From an uncultured Oscillospiraceae bacterium (GTDB lineage: Bacteria > Bacillota > Clostridia > Oscillospirales > Oscillospiraceae), in contig CAKTKU010000012.1 of NCBI GenBank assembly GCA_934572335.1, forward strand, positions 1 to 61,743: a DNA stretch of 61,743 bases, in the 5' to 3' direction. Positions within the stretch are counted from its first letter, which is position 1. Every line of letters begins with the position of its first letter. Positions 41,309 through 50,078 of the stretch are shown here, one piece after another. The translations under genes and the position numbers were made by a program. A model generated the notes under the pieces. That model was not told the origin of the DNA, made no database searches, and saw nothing but the letters and a program-made list of their open reading frames with translations.

Positions 41309-42670
41309 TCAGACGCTTCGCAGCTTAAACCTGTCCACGGAGATGTCGATAAAATCTATCGGGTCTTCTTGCAGGAACATGACCATATAGATAGGGAAAT
41401 AAGTCAGCTTTCCGGCTGCCTTTACGTTATCGTTCGTGAAAACGTATGCTTCTTCGATTCCGTATTCCGCGACGGACATCACATTGTCCAGTGCTGAGTG
41501 CTTTTCATAGTCCTTCCCGCTCTTCACTTCAATGGGAAGCACCTGGCCTGCGTGCTCGATTACAAAGTCAAGCTCGCCTTTTTTCTTGCTGTTATAGTAG
41601 TACAGTGGATAGCCGTGGGCGTGAAGCTCCTGCGCTACCACATTTTCATATACAGCGCCTTTGTTGACATCTTTTTCTCTACTTACAATTTTTAGCTTAC
41701 ATGCTTTCCCGTATATGGTGGTAAGCAGTCCCACATCTGACAGGAACAGCTTGAACAGTGTACTTTTTTCGTTCAGCATGAGCGGCACCGTGGGCTCAGT
41801 CACATTGAACACGCCCAAAGCGACGCCAGCTTTCCAAAGCCACGTGAAGCTGCTCTCGACCCGGTCATAACGCAGCCCCTTTTTAATGTCCGCAATCATA
41901 AACCGCTTGTTCTTCTCGTTCAGCTCTGCCGGGATAAGCTCGTAAATGTGCGAGATGATCAGCCTGCGGTTTTCCTCTTCATACTGCGTAAAATCCAGTT
42001 TATACTGCTCAATGATGGCTCTGTGCTCATCCATCACGTCGTCAATACTGCCGGTAGTTCGGTACTTTTCCACAGCGGCGGGCATACCGCCAATGATCAG
42101 ATAGAGGTTGAACATCTCCATGATCTTGCCGTGTATCACTTCGTCGACGGGTTTTTTAGTGGTAAACGCTTTCCTCAGCATATCCAATACCGGCTCACCC
42201 ACGTTGAAGACTTGCAGAAATTCTTCAAAATCCAGCGGGTACATATTGAGCGTTTGTAAATAGCCAACCGGCGCAGATTTCAGGTTCACGATCTCCACGC
42301 CAAGCAGTGAGCCGGACAGAATGTATCGGAATCGCTTATCGTCCACGAGGAACTTTATCTTTGTGACAATCTCCTTGTACCTTTGGATTTCATCAAAGAA
42401 AAAGAAGGTCTTGCCGGGGACGATTTTCTTGTCGCTGTACAGAGACAGCTTCAAAATCAGGTCGTCGATACTCGTTGCCCCAGCCAGAATGTCCACGACC
42501 TCCGGCTGCTGTATCAGATTGAACTCGATGTAGTCGCAGCCCGCCGCAGTCAAACACTCACGGATGATAAAAGTCTTTCCCGCCTGACGGACGCCGTATA
42601 TCAAAAGAGCCTTGTCACTGCCATCAATCCAGTGCATAATATCCTTTTCGATTTTCCTTTTCAGCATCAT
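41309..42670 (-). CDS. AAA ATPase with DUF4143 (PD-(D/E)xK-like) domain
   Basis: The 453-residue protein is of the AAA_14/DUF4143 family. The Walker A site is YGVRQAGKT and Walker B is TFFFFDEIQ. A sensor strand, ILSGSLLG, follows. The C-terminal part carries GELDFVIEHAGQVLPIEVKSGK, a PD-(D/E)xK nuclease-like core. These proteins are abundant in anaerobes, have no firm function, and are often found in variable regions. GGAGG lies 5 bases before ATG 42670. Codon use is more AT-rich than in the flanking glycosyltransferase genes, and it lies inside the direct-repeat-flanked block, so recent acquisition is likely. Confidence 0.88.
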   Translation of the reverse strand: MMLKRKIEKDIMHWIDGSDKALLIYGVRQAGKTFIIRECLTAAGCDYIEFNLIQQPEVVDILAGATSIDDLILKLSLYSDKKIVPGKTFFFFDEIQRYKEIVTKIKFLVDDKRFRYILSGSLLGVEIVNLKSAPVGYLQTLNMYPLDFEEFLQVFNVGEPVLDMLRKAFTTKKPVDEVIHGKIMEMFNLYLIIGGMPAAVEKYRTTGSIDDVMDEHRAIIEQYKLDFTQYEEENRRLIISHIYELIPAELNEKNKRFMIADIKKGLRYDRVESSFTWLWKAGVALGVFNVTEPTVPLMLNEKSTLFKLFLSDVGLLTTIYGKACKLKIVSREKDVNKGAVYENVVAQELHAHGYPLYYYNSKKKGELDFVIEHAGQVLPIEVKSGKDYEKHSALDNVMSVAEYGIEEAYVFTNDNVKAAGKLTYFPIYMVMFLQEDPIDFIDISVDRFKLRSV

Positions 42671-42831
42671 CAACGCCTCCACGTTCAGCCTGTGCGTTTT
42701 CCAAGGATATTATACTCCAATGGCGACACTTTTACAAGAAAATTTATGGCCTGATTGACACTTTTCTAATGACGGTTTAAAACTAAAAGATAGGTGTACT
42801 CAGCAATTTGCTACCCATCTTTTGGATTAAA

Positions 42832-42865
42832 TAAAAAATCCGGTTCACCGAACCGGAATTTTTTA
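42832..42865 (-). terminator. Terminator of the gtrA-gtrB-GT-C operon
   Basis: A stem around TCCGGTT / AACCGGA with A- and T-runs on both sides lies 5 bases beyond the gtrA stop. It is the diverged copy of the hairpin at 38842. Confidence 0.85.
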
Positions 42866-42886
42866 TTGCTTACTGCGCGTTGTTTT
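42833..42886. repeat. 54-bp direct repeat, copy 2
   Basis: The partner of 38843-38896 (50/54 identical, offset 3990 bp). It holds the terminator and the last codons of the intact gtrA gene, so it is probably the original copy. Confidence 0.85.
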
Positions 42887-43325
42887 CTTTATCCTCAGAC
42901 TTTTTCTTGAACACGAACACCTTGCTGAACACATAGTTCGCGATGACCACCAGCACGGCGGAGATGAGCGTCGCAATGTAGAGGTCAAGCCCGATGGCGA
43001 CAAGGATCTGCATTACAACGGCATCAAGGATGAGTGTTGACACGCGGGAGAGCACGAACTTTGTGCACTCGGGCAGGATGTTCGGGTCCTTGCTCTCAAA
43101 CACGAATCTGCGGTTGGTGGGGTAGGCAAACGCCACGCCCGCGACCCAGTTGACGATGCTCAGCACAAGGTTCTGCGCGGCGGTGGGGTGCGCTGTGCCC
43201 GCGAAGAAGATGAAGTTAAAGAGAAACTTCGCCGCCCATGACACGACCGTCGTCATCACGCCGACGATGAGATATACGATTATCTCGCGGTATTTCTTCA
43301 GAAGCTCAATGATTTTTTCCTTCAT
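42870..43325 (-). CDS. gtrA: GtrA-family membrane protein
   Basis: The 151-residue protein has four transmembrane helices in the GtrA pattern: IIVYLIVGVMTTVVSWAAKF, NLVLSIVNWVAGVAFAYPTNRRFVF, then two helices. GtrA proteins are thought to flip the lipid-linked sugar made by GtrB across the membrane. The start overlaps the gtrB stop by ATGA, so the two are coupled. Its last codons are copied at 38880. Confidence 0.9.
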   Translation of the reverse strand: MKEKIIELLKKYREIIVYLIVGVMTTVVSWAAKFLFNFIFFAGTAHPTAAQNLVLSIVNWVAGVAFAYPTNRRFVFESKDPNILPECTKFVLSRVSTLILDAVVMQILVAIGLDLYIATLISAVLVVIANYVFSKVFVFKKKSEDKENNAQ

Positions 43326-44242
43326 TTTTTCTCTCCCACCATCTTGGATATGATGTAGCGCGGGCGACCCTTGATTTCGTCATAGATGCGCGCGATGTAG
43401 TAGCCGACTATGCCGAGGCTTATCATGATTATGCTGCTTGAAAACAGCAGCAGCAGTATAACCGTCGTGAAGCCGCCGAGTGCCTGCCCGGTGAGCTTCT
43501 GCACGAGGGAAATGATGCTGAACACTATCGCCACCATCAGCATTATCAGCCCCAGCACAGTCACCATATGCAGCGGCGCGGATGAGAACGAGCCGATGTT
43601 CGTGATGGCGTACTTGATGAGCGACTTTGTCGACCATTTGCTCTCGCCCTCGGTGCGCTCGCGCACGCTGTAATACACCGTCGCTTTCCTGTACCCGACC
43701 CAGAACGACAGCGCGCGGAAGAACACGTTGCGCTCGGGCAGACTGTTGAGCGTGTCCACCACCTTGCGGTCAAGGAGCTTGAAGTCCGACGAGGAGGACA
43801 TGTCCATCCCCGTCGCGCGGCTTATCAGCCCGTAGAAGCTGTTCGCGGCAAACTTATGGAGACCCGACTCCTCGCCGCGATCCTCCTTTATGCCCTCGAC
43901 GACCTCGTACCCGTCCTCCCACAGGCGGTACATCTCCACGATCTTCTCCGGCGGGTGCTGCAGGTCGCAGTCCAGGACGACGCAGCAGTCGCCCGTTGCC
44001 TTTTCAAGCCCTGCGAACATCGCCGCCTCCTTGCCGAAGTTGCGGCTGAAATGAACGCCCACGACGTGCGCGTTCTTCTCGGCAACGCGGGTGATGTTCT
44101 CCCACGTTGCGTCCTTCGACCCGTCGTCGATGAACAGCAGCTCAAAGTCGATGTTCTCGCGTTCGAGTATGCCGGAAATGGTGTCCGCCGCAACGGGTAT
44201 CATCTTTTCCTCGTTGTACGACGGCAGAATGACAGACAGCAT
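43322..44242 (-). CDS. gtrB: GtrB-type polyprenyl-phosphate glycosyltransferase
   Basis: The 306-residue GT2 protein has VILPSYNEEKMIP at the start, FIDDGSKDATW, and the DxD metal site in VVLDCDLQHPPEK. Two C-terminal membrane helices follow residue 230, as in GtrB and dolichyl-phosphate mannosyltransferases. It moves a sugar from a nucleotide donor to undecaprenyl phosphate on the cytoplasmic face. It shares one base with the stop of the upstream gene (TAATG). With GtrA and a GT-C transferase it makes a complete three-step modification route. Confidence 0.92.
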   Translation of the reverse strand: MLSVILPSYNEEKMIPVAADTISGILERENIDFELLFIDDGSKDATWENITRVAEKNAHVVGVHFSRNFGKEAAMFAGLEKATGDCCVVLDCDLQHPPEKIVEMYRLWEDGYEVVEGIKEDRGEESGLHKFAANSFYGLISRATGMDMSSSSDFKLLDRKVVDTLNSLPERNVFFRALSFWVGYRKATVYYSVRERTEGESKWSTKSLIKYAITNIGSFSSAPLHMVTVLGLIMLMVAIVFSIISLVQKLTGQALGGFTTVILLLLFSSSIIMISLGIVGYYIARIYDEIKGRPRYIISKMVGEKK

Positions 44243-45837
44243 TATGCGTTTCCTCCCTTGAGAAGATAGACAGCGGAAAAACCGTTGGAATATAGCTCAT
44301 CCGCCTCGGTGTAGCCCGTGCTCGCCTCAAGCCCGGCGATGACCTCGTCCGGGTCATATCCGCTTGCCCACTGGCGGCTTATATCGATGAACACCACGGT
44401 CTCCGGCGCGGCGCCGATATAGGCGAGCATCGCGTCGGACGAGGTGTCGTTCGTGACAAGAAAATCGTCAAAATTCAAAAGCTGGAGCATATCAAACGTG
44501 ATGGGCGAGAAGTAGTTGTCGTCCATGTATACGCACGGCGCGCTGCTGTGCGCCTGAAGAAGCTCATCGTAGTCGCTGTACTCATCATAGAGATAGTCCG
44601 GCGCGACACTGCGCGCCTCCCACAGGCACAGCGCCGCCACAGCGAGAAGAGCCGCGCCGCGGACGTATTTCTTCTCCAGCAGCTCCGGCAGACCGAGCGC
44701 CGCCAGATGCCCCAGCAGCGAAACCGCCAGCACCAGCATCGGCACGAGGTTGTAGATATAGCGTATCTCGCTCACAGGGGAGATGACGGCGATGAGCAGA
44801 AAGCTCACGACCGCCGGGATGATAAATATGAGCGCGTCCCAGCGCACAGCGCCCTCGCGCGCGGCCTTTGCCGCGCGGCGGCAGCAGATGAGCGCCGCGG
44901 CGGCGAGAACGAGCGCGGTGTAAACGATGGCCTTCATCCTGTGCAGTGAATCCGCGCGGAATATGTTCAGCCGCTCGGCGTACTGCCCGATGCTCTTGAG
45001 ATTGTCCATGGCGTTCCCGCCGGAGACGAGTGCATCGGCAAACAGCTGATCAAGGCACGCGGGGAACGCCGGCAGCAGACACACAGCGCCGCACAGCGCC
45101 GCCAGCGAGAACATCACAAAGCCACGCCAGTCGCGCTTCACCGCGGCGTAAATGTCATACGCCAAACACACAAAGAAGGCGTAGAACACGAAATAATACT
45201 GCGTCATCAGCCCCGCGAACACCGTGACGCCGATGAGCGGGTAGAGCACTGTGCGCTTTTCGCGCATCAAAAGCGCGATGAGGTAGGAAAGCAGCACGCT
45301 CCACAGCGCCAGGAGCACATACATGCGTATCATCAGCATCGTCGAGAGACCTATCGTGCTCAGCCCGTACAGCAGCACCGCGCACACGGCGTTTGTGCGG
45401 CTTCCGAAGAGCAGCAGCGCGAGCTTGTAGAGCACGATGAGCGTGAGCATATATATAATGTAATTGAGCACGAGCCCTGTCCACATTGAGAACGTCCCTG
45501 CGTTCAGCGATGAGGCGAAGTTCAGAAGCCAGTAGTACATCGGCGGGTGCACGTCGCGCGTCTGGTTATAGTACACCGAGCCCGCGGCGAAGCGGTCGTC
45601 GTTGCCGACGGAGAGATAATCAATAAGCTCCTGCCGGGTCATGACCTTGTCGATGAGGTCGCCGTCCTTCAGATCGGTGACATACGGGGCGTAATAGCTG
45701 TTCGCGAGACCGAAGGAATATATCTCGTCGATGAACATGCCCTCCTTGCGCCCGGCAAAGAGAAAGCACACCGCGCTTATCAGAATGAGCGCGAGGATCA
45801 GCGCGATGTATTTTTTAATCCACGTTTTCATGGTCAT
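44242..45837 (-). CDS. GT-C membrane glycosyltransferase (PMT/ArnT-like)
   Basis: The 531-residue protein has about 11 transmembrane helices and a soluble C-terminal domain. Its first extracytoplasmic loop contains the acidic motif MFIDEIYSFGLA, and RDVHPPMYYWLL follows, as in dolichyl/undecaprenyl-phosphate-sugar glycosyltransferases. It probably transfers the sugar delivered by GtrA/GtrB onto a wall polymer or surface protein. It is the first gene of the three-gene unit. The acceptor is unknown. Confidence 0.87.
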   Translation of the reverse strand: MTMKTWIKKYIALILALILISAVCFLFAGRKEGMFIDEIYSFGLANSYYAPYVTDLKDGDLIDKVMTRQELIDYLSVGNDDRFAAGSVYYNQTRDVHPPMYYWLLNFASSLNAGTFSMWTGLVLNYIIYMLTLIVLYKLALLLFGSRTNAVCAVLLYGLSTIGLSTMLMIRMYVLLALWSVLLSYLIALLMREKRTVLYPLIGVTVFAGLMTQYYFVFYAFFVCLAYDIYAAVKRDWRGFVMFSLAALCGAVCLLPAFPACLDQLFADALVSGGNAMDNLKSIGQYAERLNIFRADSLHRMKAIVYTALVLAAAALICCRRAAKAAREGAVRWDALIFIIPAVVSFLLIAVISPVSEIRYIYNLVPMLVLAVSLLGHLAALGLPELLEKKYVRGAALLAVAALCLWEARSVAPDYLYDEYSDYDELLQAHSSAPCVYMDDNYFSPITFDMLQLLNFDDFLVTNDTSSDAMLAYIGAAPETVVFIDISRQWASGYDPDEVIAGLEASTGYTEADELYSNGFSAVYLLKGGNA

Positions 45838-45894
45838 TTTCCTGCTTGAGATAATTTATCATGTTATTATACGCCATGTGCGCAAAATTGGCAA

Positions 45895-45932
45895 GAAAAA
45901 ACTCACGCCCTGCGTAACGCGGGACGTGAGTT
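45895..45932 (-). terminator. Terminator of the sigma/anti-sigma/lipoprotein operon
   Basis: A long stem AACTCACG...CGTGAGTT, with near-complete pairing through the arms, is followed on the minus strand by TTTTTTCTT. It lies 13 bases after the lipoprotein gene. Confidence 0.88.
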
Positions 45933-45944
45933 GAAAGTGTCGTC

Positions 45945-47207
45945 TCACTTCTCTGTTATCACATACAGCGCATCGGAGCTGCGCGCCGCGCCGATGAAGG
46001 TCGTGCCGCCGAGATAGCAGAGAGTACGGAATTCAAGGGAGCGGCTGCCGCCCATCGAGGCAAAGCCGCTTTCGTTTTCCGGCTGGGCGCTGAGAAACGC
46101 GGTGTATTCGCCCGTCTCCGCGTCGTAGCGCCCGAACGTGAACGCGGTGTTCATGACGATGCTGCCGTCCCCGGTGCGGCTTCCGCCCGCAGTGAGCGCC
46201 GCGGTGTTCTCGTTTATTGACGGGTGGAGAATGTCTGTGCCGTCCCACTCGATCGCCTCGGCGGCGGTCGCCTCCGCCGGGTCGAGAAAGCCGAGCGCGC
46301 CGACATACGAGACCCCGGACGGCGCGGGCGCAACGACCTGCCCGTACAGCCGCGTGCCGTACACGCCCACGCTGCTTTGACCGAGCGGGTAGATGGGGTG
46401 CTCACTCTCGCGGAGGGTGTGCAGCAGCCCGCCCGTCGCGGCGTCGACCGTGAAGAGCAGCATATCGGAGAAATAGTAGCCGGAGAAGTATTGATACGGC
46501 ATACGCTCCTCATTCATTATGCCGCCCTCGATGAAGAGCCGTCCGCCCTCTGCCGCCCAGATGCGCCCCGCTGCGTCCGTCGGCAGTGCGAGCTCCATAC
46601 TGCCCAGCGTCTCACCGTCCGCGGAAAAGCGTGTCAGGCGATAGCGTCCCGCGTAGTCGTGGTTCGTGCGGTCGGTGAAGCTGTCCGTCCCGGTCACGGC
46701 GCGGCAACTGCGCGGCGGCTCGCCCATCAGCACGAGAAAATCCCCCTCCGGCGTCGCCGTCATGCCGCACAGCCACCCGGCGGACGCGCCGTCCGCCTCC
46801 GCGCCGCGCATGATGACGCGGCGCTCGGTCACGCTTATCTCGCCGCCGGCGTTCACAAAGCGCGCCCATACGAGCGTATAGTCGCTCCTGTCCGTGTCGC
46901 CCGCGATGAGCGCGTCCCCAATGACAGCGACGTCGTCCGCTGTGTACCCGTCGTCCATCACGGCAAGGTCGTATATCCGCGACGCGGGCATGGCGTTCAT
47001 CGCAGCAGTGCTGTCGCTGACGTCGTGTGTACTCGGCGCGCTCTCGCTGCCGCTCGTTTCTGCTGCCTCCGGCACGAGCCGGGGCATCGTACCGCTGTCA
47101 TAGCTCACTTTCGGGAACGCCAAGCCCTCTGCCGCCGTCTCCGCCGCGCCGCAGCCCGCGAGCAGCAGCACTGCCGAGATCAAAAGAATACAAAGCCGTT
47201 TTTTCAT
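45945..47207 (-). CDS. Lipoprotein with beta-propeller-like repeats
   Basis: The start at 47207 gives 420 residues. Lipoprotein signal MKKRLCILLISAVLLLAGC puts the acylated Cys at 19. An Ala/Ser/Glu-rich linker and a long beta-rich region follow. Repeated four-strand-like units (GDFLVLMGEP, GGRLFIEGGI, YGTRLYGQVV, FTFGRYDAETGEYTAFL) suggest a propeller, but no catalytic motif stands out. It overlaps no gene but starts 4 bases after the anti-sigma stop, so it is cotranscribed with the sigma factor and may be part of its sensing or response module. Confidence 0.8.
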   Translation of the reverse strand: MKKRLCILLISAVLLLAGCGAAETAAEGLAFPKVSYDSGTMPRLVPEAAETSGSESAPSTHDVSDSTAAMNAMPASRIYDLAVMDDGYTADDVAVIGDALIAGDTDRSDYTLVWARFVNAGGEISVTERRVIMRGAEADGASAGWLCGMTATPEGDFLVLMGEPPRSCRAVTGTDSFTDRTNHDYAGRYRLTRFSADGETLGSMELALPTDAAGRIWAAEGGRLFIEGGIMNEERMPYQYFSGYYFSDMLLFTVDAATGGLLHTLRESEHPIYPLGQSSVGVYGTRLYGQVVAPAPSGVSYVGALGFLDPAEATAAEAIEWDGTDILHPSINENTAALTAGGSRTGDGSIVMNTAFTFGRYDAETGEYTAFLSAQPENESGFASMGGSRSLEFRTLCYLGGTTFIGAARSSDALYVITEK

Positions 47208-47211
47208 CTTT

Positions 47212-48000
47212 TCACCCCCTGCCAGGCTGGATGGGGATGTACCCCACCGACACGGGCGGAAAACCGTCATGCGTGTCCGTGAACACGTGTATCTCAAGGC
47301 TTGCCGCGATTTTTTCCAGCACGTCAAAGCCGTACATCGTGCTTGAGATCAGCACTGTGTAGCCGTTTTCGGCGTCGAATATCATGATAAAGCTCGCACT
47401 CTCCATGCCGGGATGGTCGTATTCCGTGCCGCGGTAGTCCGCGGCAATCTCTATCATCGTGAGGTTATCCCGCGTCTCCTCGCGCACTATCTCGGCATCG
47501 CCGACAAAGGCAAAGCCGACGTCCGGCGTGGGGTAGCGCACCTCGATCCTGTACGGGATGCGCGGATCGTCAGGGTCGTCCGCTGTGTCCTTGCATATCG
47601 CGCCCGACCACTCGCAGTCGGGGGCGTAGGGTGTGCTGGCTGTCGGCTCCTCCGGCAGCCAGAGCGCTTTCAGCCCGACATTGCGGCTCGCCTCCAGACC
47701 CTCAAAGTCGAACGTCAGCCCCACGTCCTTTATCGTCACCACGATGCCGCCCGTCACGCGGTTCACATCGCCGCCGACTGCGCTGACGTGCAGCCTGATA
47801 TACGCCGACACGGCGTAAGCCGTCGCGCCGAGGAACGCGGCGATGAGCGCGGCGATGAGCGCTGTGCGCACCGCGCGCCGCCACGCCGGGGCGCGCCTGA
47901 CCGCTGGCTTTGCGGCAGGGGAGGGGTACATATAGTCCAGTGCCTCCTCCACAAAGCGCGCGTCCACCCTGCCGATGGCGAAAAGCATGTCCGTCTTCAC
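47212..48000 (-). CDS. Putative anti-sigma factor (single-pass membrane protein)
   Basis: The 262-residue protein has a short cytosolic N-terminus (MKTDMLFAIGRVDARFVEEALDY), one membrane helix at about residues 45-68 (RTALIAALIAAFLGATAYAV), and an extracytoplasmic beta-rich domain. The layout, and the ATGA overlap with the sigma gene, match DUF4179-type anti-sigma factors of Clostridia. It should hold the sigma factor inactive until an envelope signal. No zinc HxxxCxxC motif is present. Confidence 0.8.
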   Translation of the reverse strand: MKTDMLFAIGRVDARFVEEALDYMYPSPAAKPAVRRAPAWRRAVRTALIAALIAAFLGATAYAVSAYIRLHVSAVGGDVNRVTGGIVVTIKDVGLTFDFEGLEASRNVGLKALWLPEEPTASTPYAPDCEWSGAICKDTADDPDDPRIPYRIEVRYPTPDVGFAFVGDAEIVREETRDNLTMIEIAADYRGTEYDHPGMESASFIMIFDAENGYTVLISSTMYGFDVLEKIAASLEIHVFTDTHDGFPPVSVGYIPIQPGRG

Positions 48001-48554
48001 AGCAAGCCCTCCTTTTCAAGGTGTTTTTTCAGCTTCTGCCGCGTGCGGTGCAGCGTGGTTTTCACCTTTGCCTCCGTGAAGCCGGAGCGCGCGGCAATGT
48101 CCGCCACGGGGCAGAGCAGCCAGTACCGGCTCATGAATATGCGCCGCTCGTCCGCGCCGAGGCGTTCGAGAAAGCGGTCGATCTCCTCGGCAAGGCGCGC
48201 GCAGTCGTAAGCGTCCTCCACCGAGAAGCCTGACGGCACGCTGTCGCCCAGCTCGTCGAGCGCGAGCGGCACCTCGCCCGCGCCGCGCCGCCGGGTGCGT
48301 CCGTCGCGGTAGCGGCGCAGACTGATGTTGCGCGCCGTCGCCGCCGCATAGGCACGCAGCCGCTCCGGCCATTTCGGCGGCATCGCGTCCCACAGCGCCA
48401 GGTACGTGTCGTTCACGCACTCCTCCGCGTCCTCGCAGCTGGCAACAATGCCGCGCGACAGCGTCCGCAGCAGCGCGCCGTACTTCGTGTCCGTCGCCGT
48501 TATGGCGCTCTCGTTGCGCTGCCAGTACAGCGCTATTATTTTCTCGTCGTCCAT
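47997..48554 (-). CDS. ECF-type RNA polymerase sigma factor
   Basis: The 185-residue sigma-70 family protein has region 2 (DAEECVNDTYLALWDAMPP and LRAYAAATARNISLRRYR) and region 4 (ERRIFMSRYWLLCPVADIAARSGFTEAKVKTTLHRTRQKLKKHL), with no region 1 or 3. It directs RNA polymerase to a small envelope-related regulon and is controlled by the overlapping anti-sigma gene. AAAGGGGGG lies upstream of the ATG. I could not identify a convincing ECF -10 element in its own promoter region. Confidence 0.92.
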   Translation of the reverse strand: MDDEKIIALYWQRNESAITATDTKYGALLRTLSRGIVASCEDAEECVNDTYLALWDAMPPKWPERLRAYAAATARNISLRRYRDGRTRRRGAGEVPLALDELGDSVPSGFSVEDAYDCARLAEEIDRFLERLGADERRIFMSRYWLLCPVADIAARSGFTEAKVKTTLHRTRQKLKKHLEKEGLL

Positions 48555-48619
48555 GTGCGCCCCCCTTTCACTATATAAGTTCCGTTTTCCGTGCTGAGGT
48601 TACAACGAATTTGCCGCGC

Positions 48620-48648
48620 TTGACAAAAAATCGCCCGGCAGATAGAAT
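48620..48648 (+). promoter_or_regulatory. Sigma-70 promoter of the MATE gene
   Basis: TTGACA (48620-48625)-N17-TAGAAT (48643-48648) is near consensus. The expected start at about 48655 lies ahead of an ATG at 48692, which supports that ATG as the true first codon. Confidence 0.8.
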
Positions 48649-48698
48649 ATACATATTAAAATAAGAAAAAGAATACGGAGAGTTGATATCAATGGCGT

Positions 48699-48705
48699 CC
48701 CCCCC
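48699..48705 (+). repeat. C7 homopolymer at the N-terminus of the MATE gene
   Basis: An ATG at 48692 with an upstream GGAG opens a 12-codon frame that stops at 48730. Removing one C makes it MASPRRVRKEKNNDNG, in frame with the transporter. The tract is therefore a candidate ON/OFF switch or a base-calling error. Confidence 0.7.
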
Positions 48706-48710
48706 GCAGA

Positions 48711-50078
48711 GTGCGCAAAGAAAAGAATAACGACAACGGCTTCCTCGCCGGACCCATCGTCCCGGCGCTGCTGCGCTTTGCCGTGCCGGTTCTCTTTGCA
48801 CTGTTTTTGCAGAATTTTTACGGCGCGTTCGACCTGTGGGCAGTGGGGCGCTTCTGCGGCTCGGCGGAGGTCTCCGCCGTTTCCACCGGCAGCCAGACCA
48901 TGCTCATCGTCACGGGTGTCGTCGCGGGGCTGTCGATGGGTTCGACGGTGCTGCTCGGTATGCGCATCGGAGAGGGCGACCGCGAGGGTGCGGCGTGCGT
49001 CATCGGCACGAGCGTGCTGGTGTTCGGCGTGCTCGGCGTTTTGCTCACGGCGGTCACTGTCGCCGCGGCGCGCCCTATCGCGGTGCTGATGAACGCGCCC
49101 ATTGAGGCGATGGAGCACACCGTGAACTATATCCGTATCTGCGGCGCGGGCGGCGTGTTCATCGCGGCGTATAACCTCGCCAGCGCGATCTTCCGCGGGC
49201 TTGGCAACTCCAGAGCGCCGCTGCTGTTCGTCGCCATTGCCAGCGCCGTGAACGTCGTGGGCGATCTTTTGCTCGTGGGCGTTTTCCGCATGGGCGCGGT
49301 GGGGGCTGCCATCGCCACCACAGCGGCGCAGGGCGTGAGCGTCGTGCTCTCGCTCGCGCTCATCCGGCGGCACGGTCTGCCCTTCCCGCTCACGCGCGCG
49401 AGCGCCCGCCCGCAGGGCAGAACAGCGCTTGGCGTGCTCCGCCTCGGCGCGCCGCTGGCGCTTCAGGATATGTGCAATGAAATATCTTATCTTATCATCA
49501 TTGGGCTTGTCAACGCGCTGGGGCTGACGGTCTCGGCGGGCGTAGGCATCGCGGAGAAGCTGTCGATGTTCATCCTGCTCGTCCCCGTTGCGTATATGCA
49601 GTCCGTGTCCGCCTTCGTGGCGCAGAACACCGGCGCGGGGCAGCATGAGCGCGCCCGCCGTGCCATGTGGGACGGCATGGCGAGTGCCGCGCTGATCGGC
49701 GGCGCGGCGGCGGCTCTCGGCTTTTTCGGCGGCGGCGCGCTGTCCTCGTTTTTTATTGACGACGCGGCTGTCATCAATGTTTCGGCGGAGTTTTTGAAGG
49801 CGACGAGCATCGAGTGCTTCATCCTCTCTATCGCCTACTGCTTCACCGGGTACTTCAACGGCATCGGCAGGACGCGCTTTGTCATGGCGCAGGGGATCAT
49901 CGCGGTGCTCGCGGTGCGCGTGCCGTTCGCGTGGTACATGAGCACGCGGCCTGACCCCGTCGTGTTCAACATCGGCCTGTCTGAGACCGCCGCGGCGCTC
50001 TTCATGCTCATTGTCTGCGCGGCGTATTATGTGCTTTTGACCGTACAGCGCAAACGTAAGAAAGGAAAGAAAATATGA
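48711..50078 (+). CDS. MATE-family efflux transporter (start affected by C7 tract)
   Basis: The 455-residue frame has about 12 membrane helices in two halves. VPALLRFAVPVLFALFLQNFYGAFDLWAVGRF is the typical first helix, followed by STGSQTMLIVTG and the mirrored second half. Relatives export drugs, cations or metabolites in exchange for Na+ or H+. The first in-frame start, GTG 48711, has no ribosome site; the natural start is more likely ATG 48692 with one C fewer in the tract. It ends in ATGA overlap with the dipeptidase gene, so the two are coupled. Confidence 0.85.
   Translation: MRKEKNNDNGFLAGPIVPALLRFAVPVLFALFLQNFYGAFDLWAVGRFCGSAEVSAVSTGSQTMLIVTGVVAGLSMGSTVLLGMRIGEGDREGAACVIGTSVLVFGVLGVLLTAVTVAAARPIAVLMNAPIEAMEHTVNYIRICGAGGVFIAAYNLASAIFRGLGNSRAPLLFVAIASAVNVVGDLLLVGVFRMGAVGAAIATTAAQGVSVVLSLALIRRHGLPFPLTRASARPQGRTALGVLRLGAPLALQDMCNEISYLIIIGLVNALGLTVSAGVGIAEKLSMFILLVPVAYMQSVSAFVAQNTGAGQHERARRAMWDGMASAALIGGAAAALGFFGGGALSSFFIDDAAVINVSAEFLKATSIECFILSIAYCFTGYFNGIGRTRFVMAQGIIAVLAVRVPFAWYMSTRPDPVVFNIGLSETAAALFMLIVCAAYYVLLTVQRKRKKGKKI

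Noticed and set aside
41309..42670. AAA/DUF4143 ATPase as a phage-defence gene
   Set aside because: The family is common in anaerobes and its function is unsettled; no defence partner genes are adjacent, so a defence role is not supported.
48555..48620. ECF-type autoregulated promoter (TGTAAC) upstream of the sigma gene
   Set aside because: A -35-like TGTAAC is present on the minus strand, but no CGT-type -10 lies at the right distance, so I did not annotate it.
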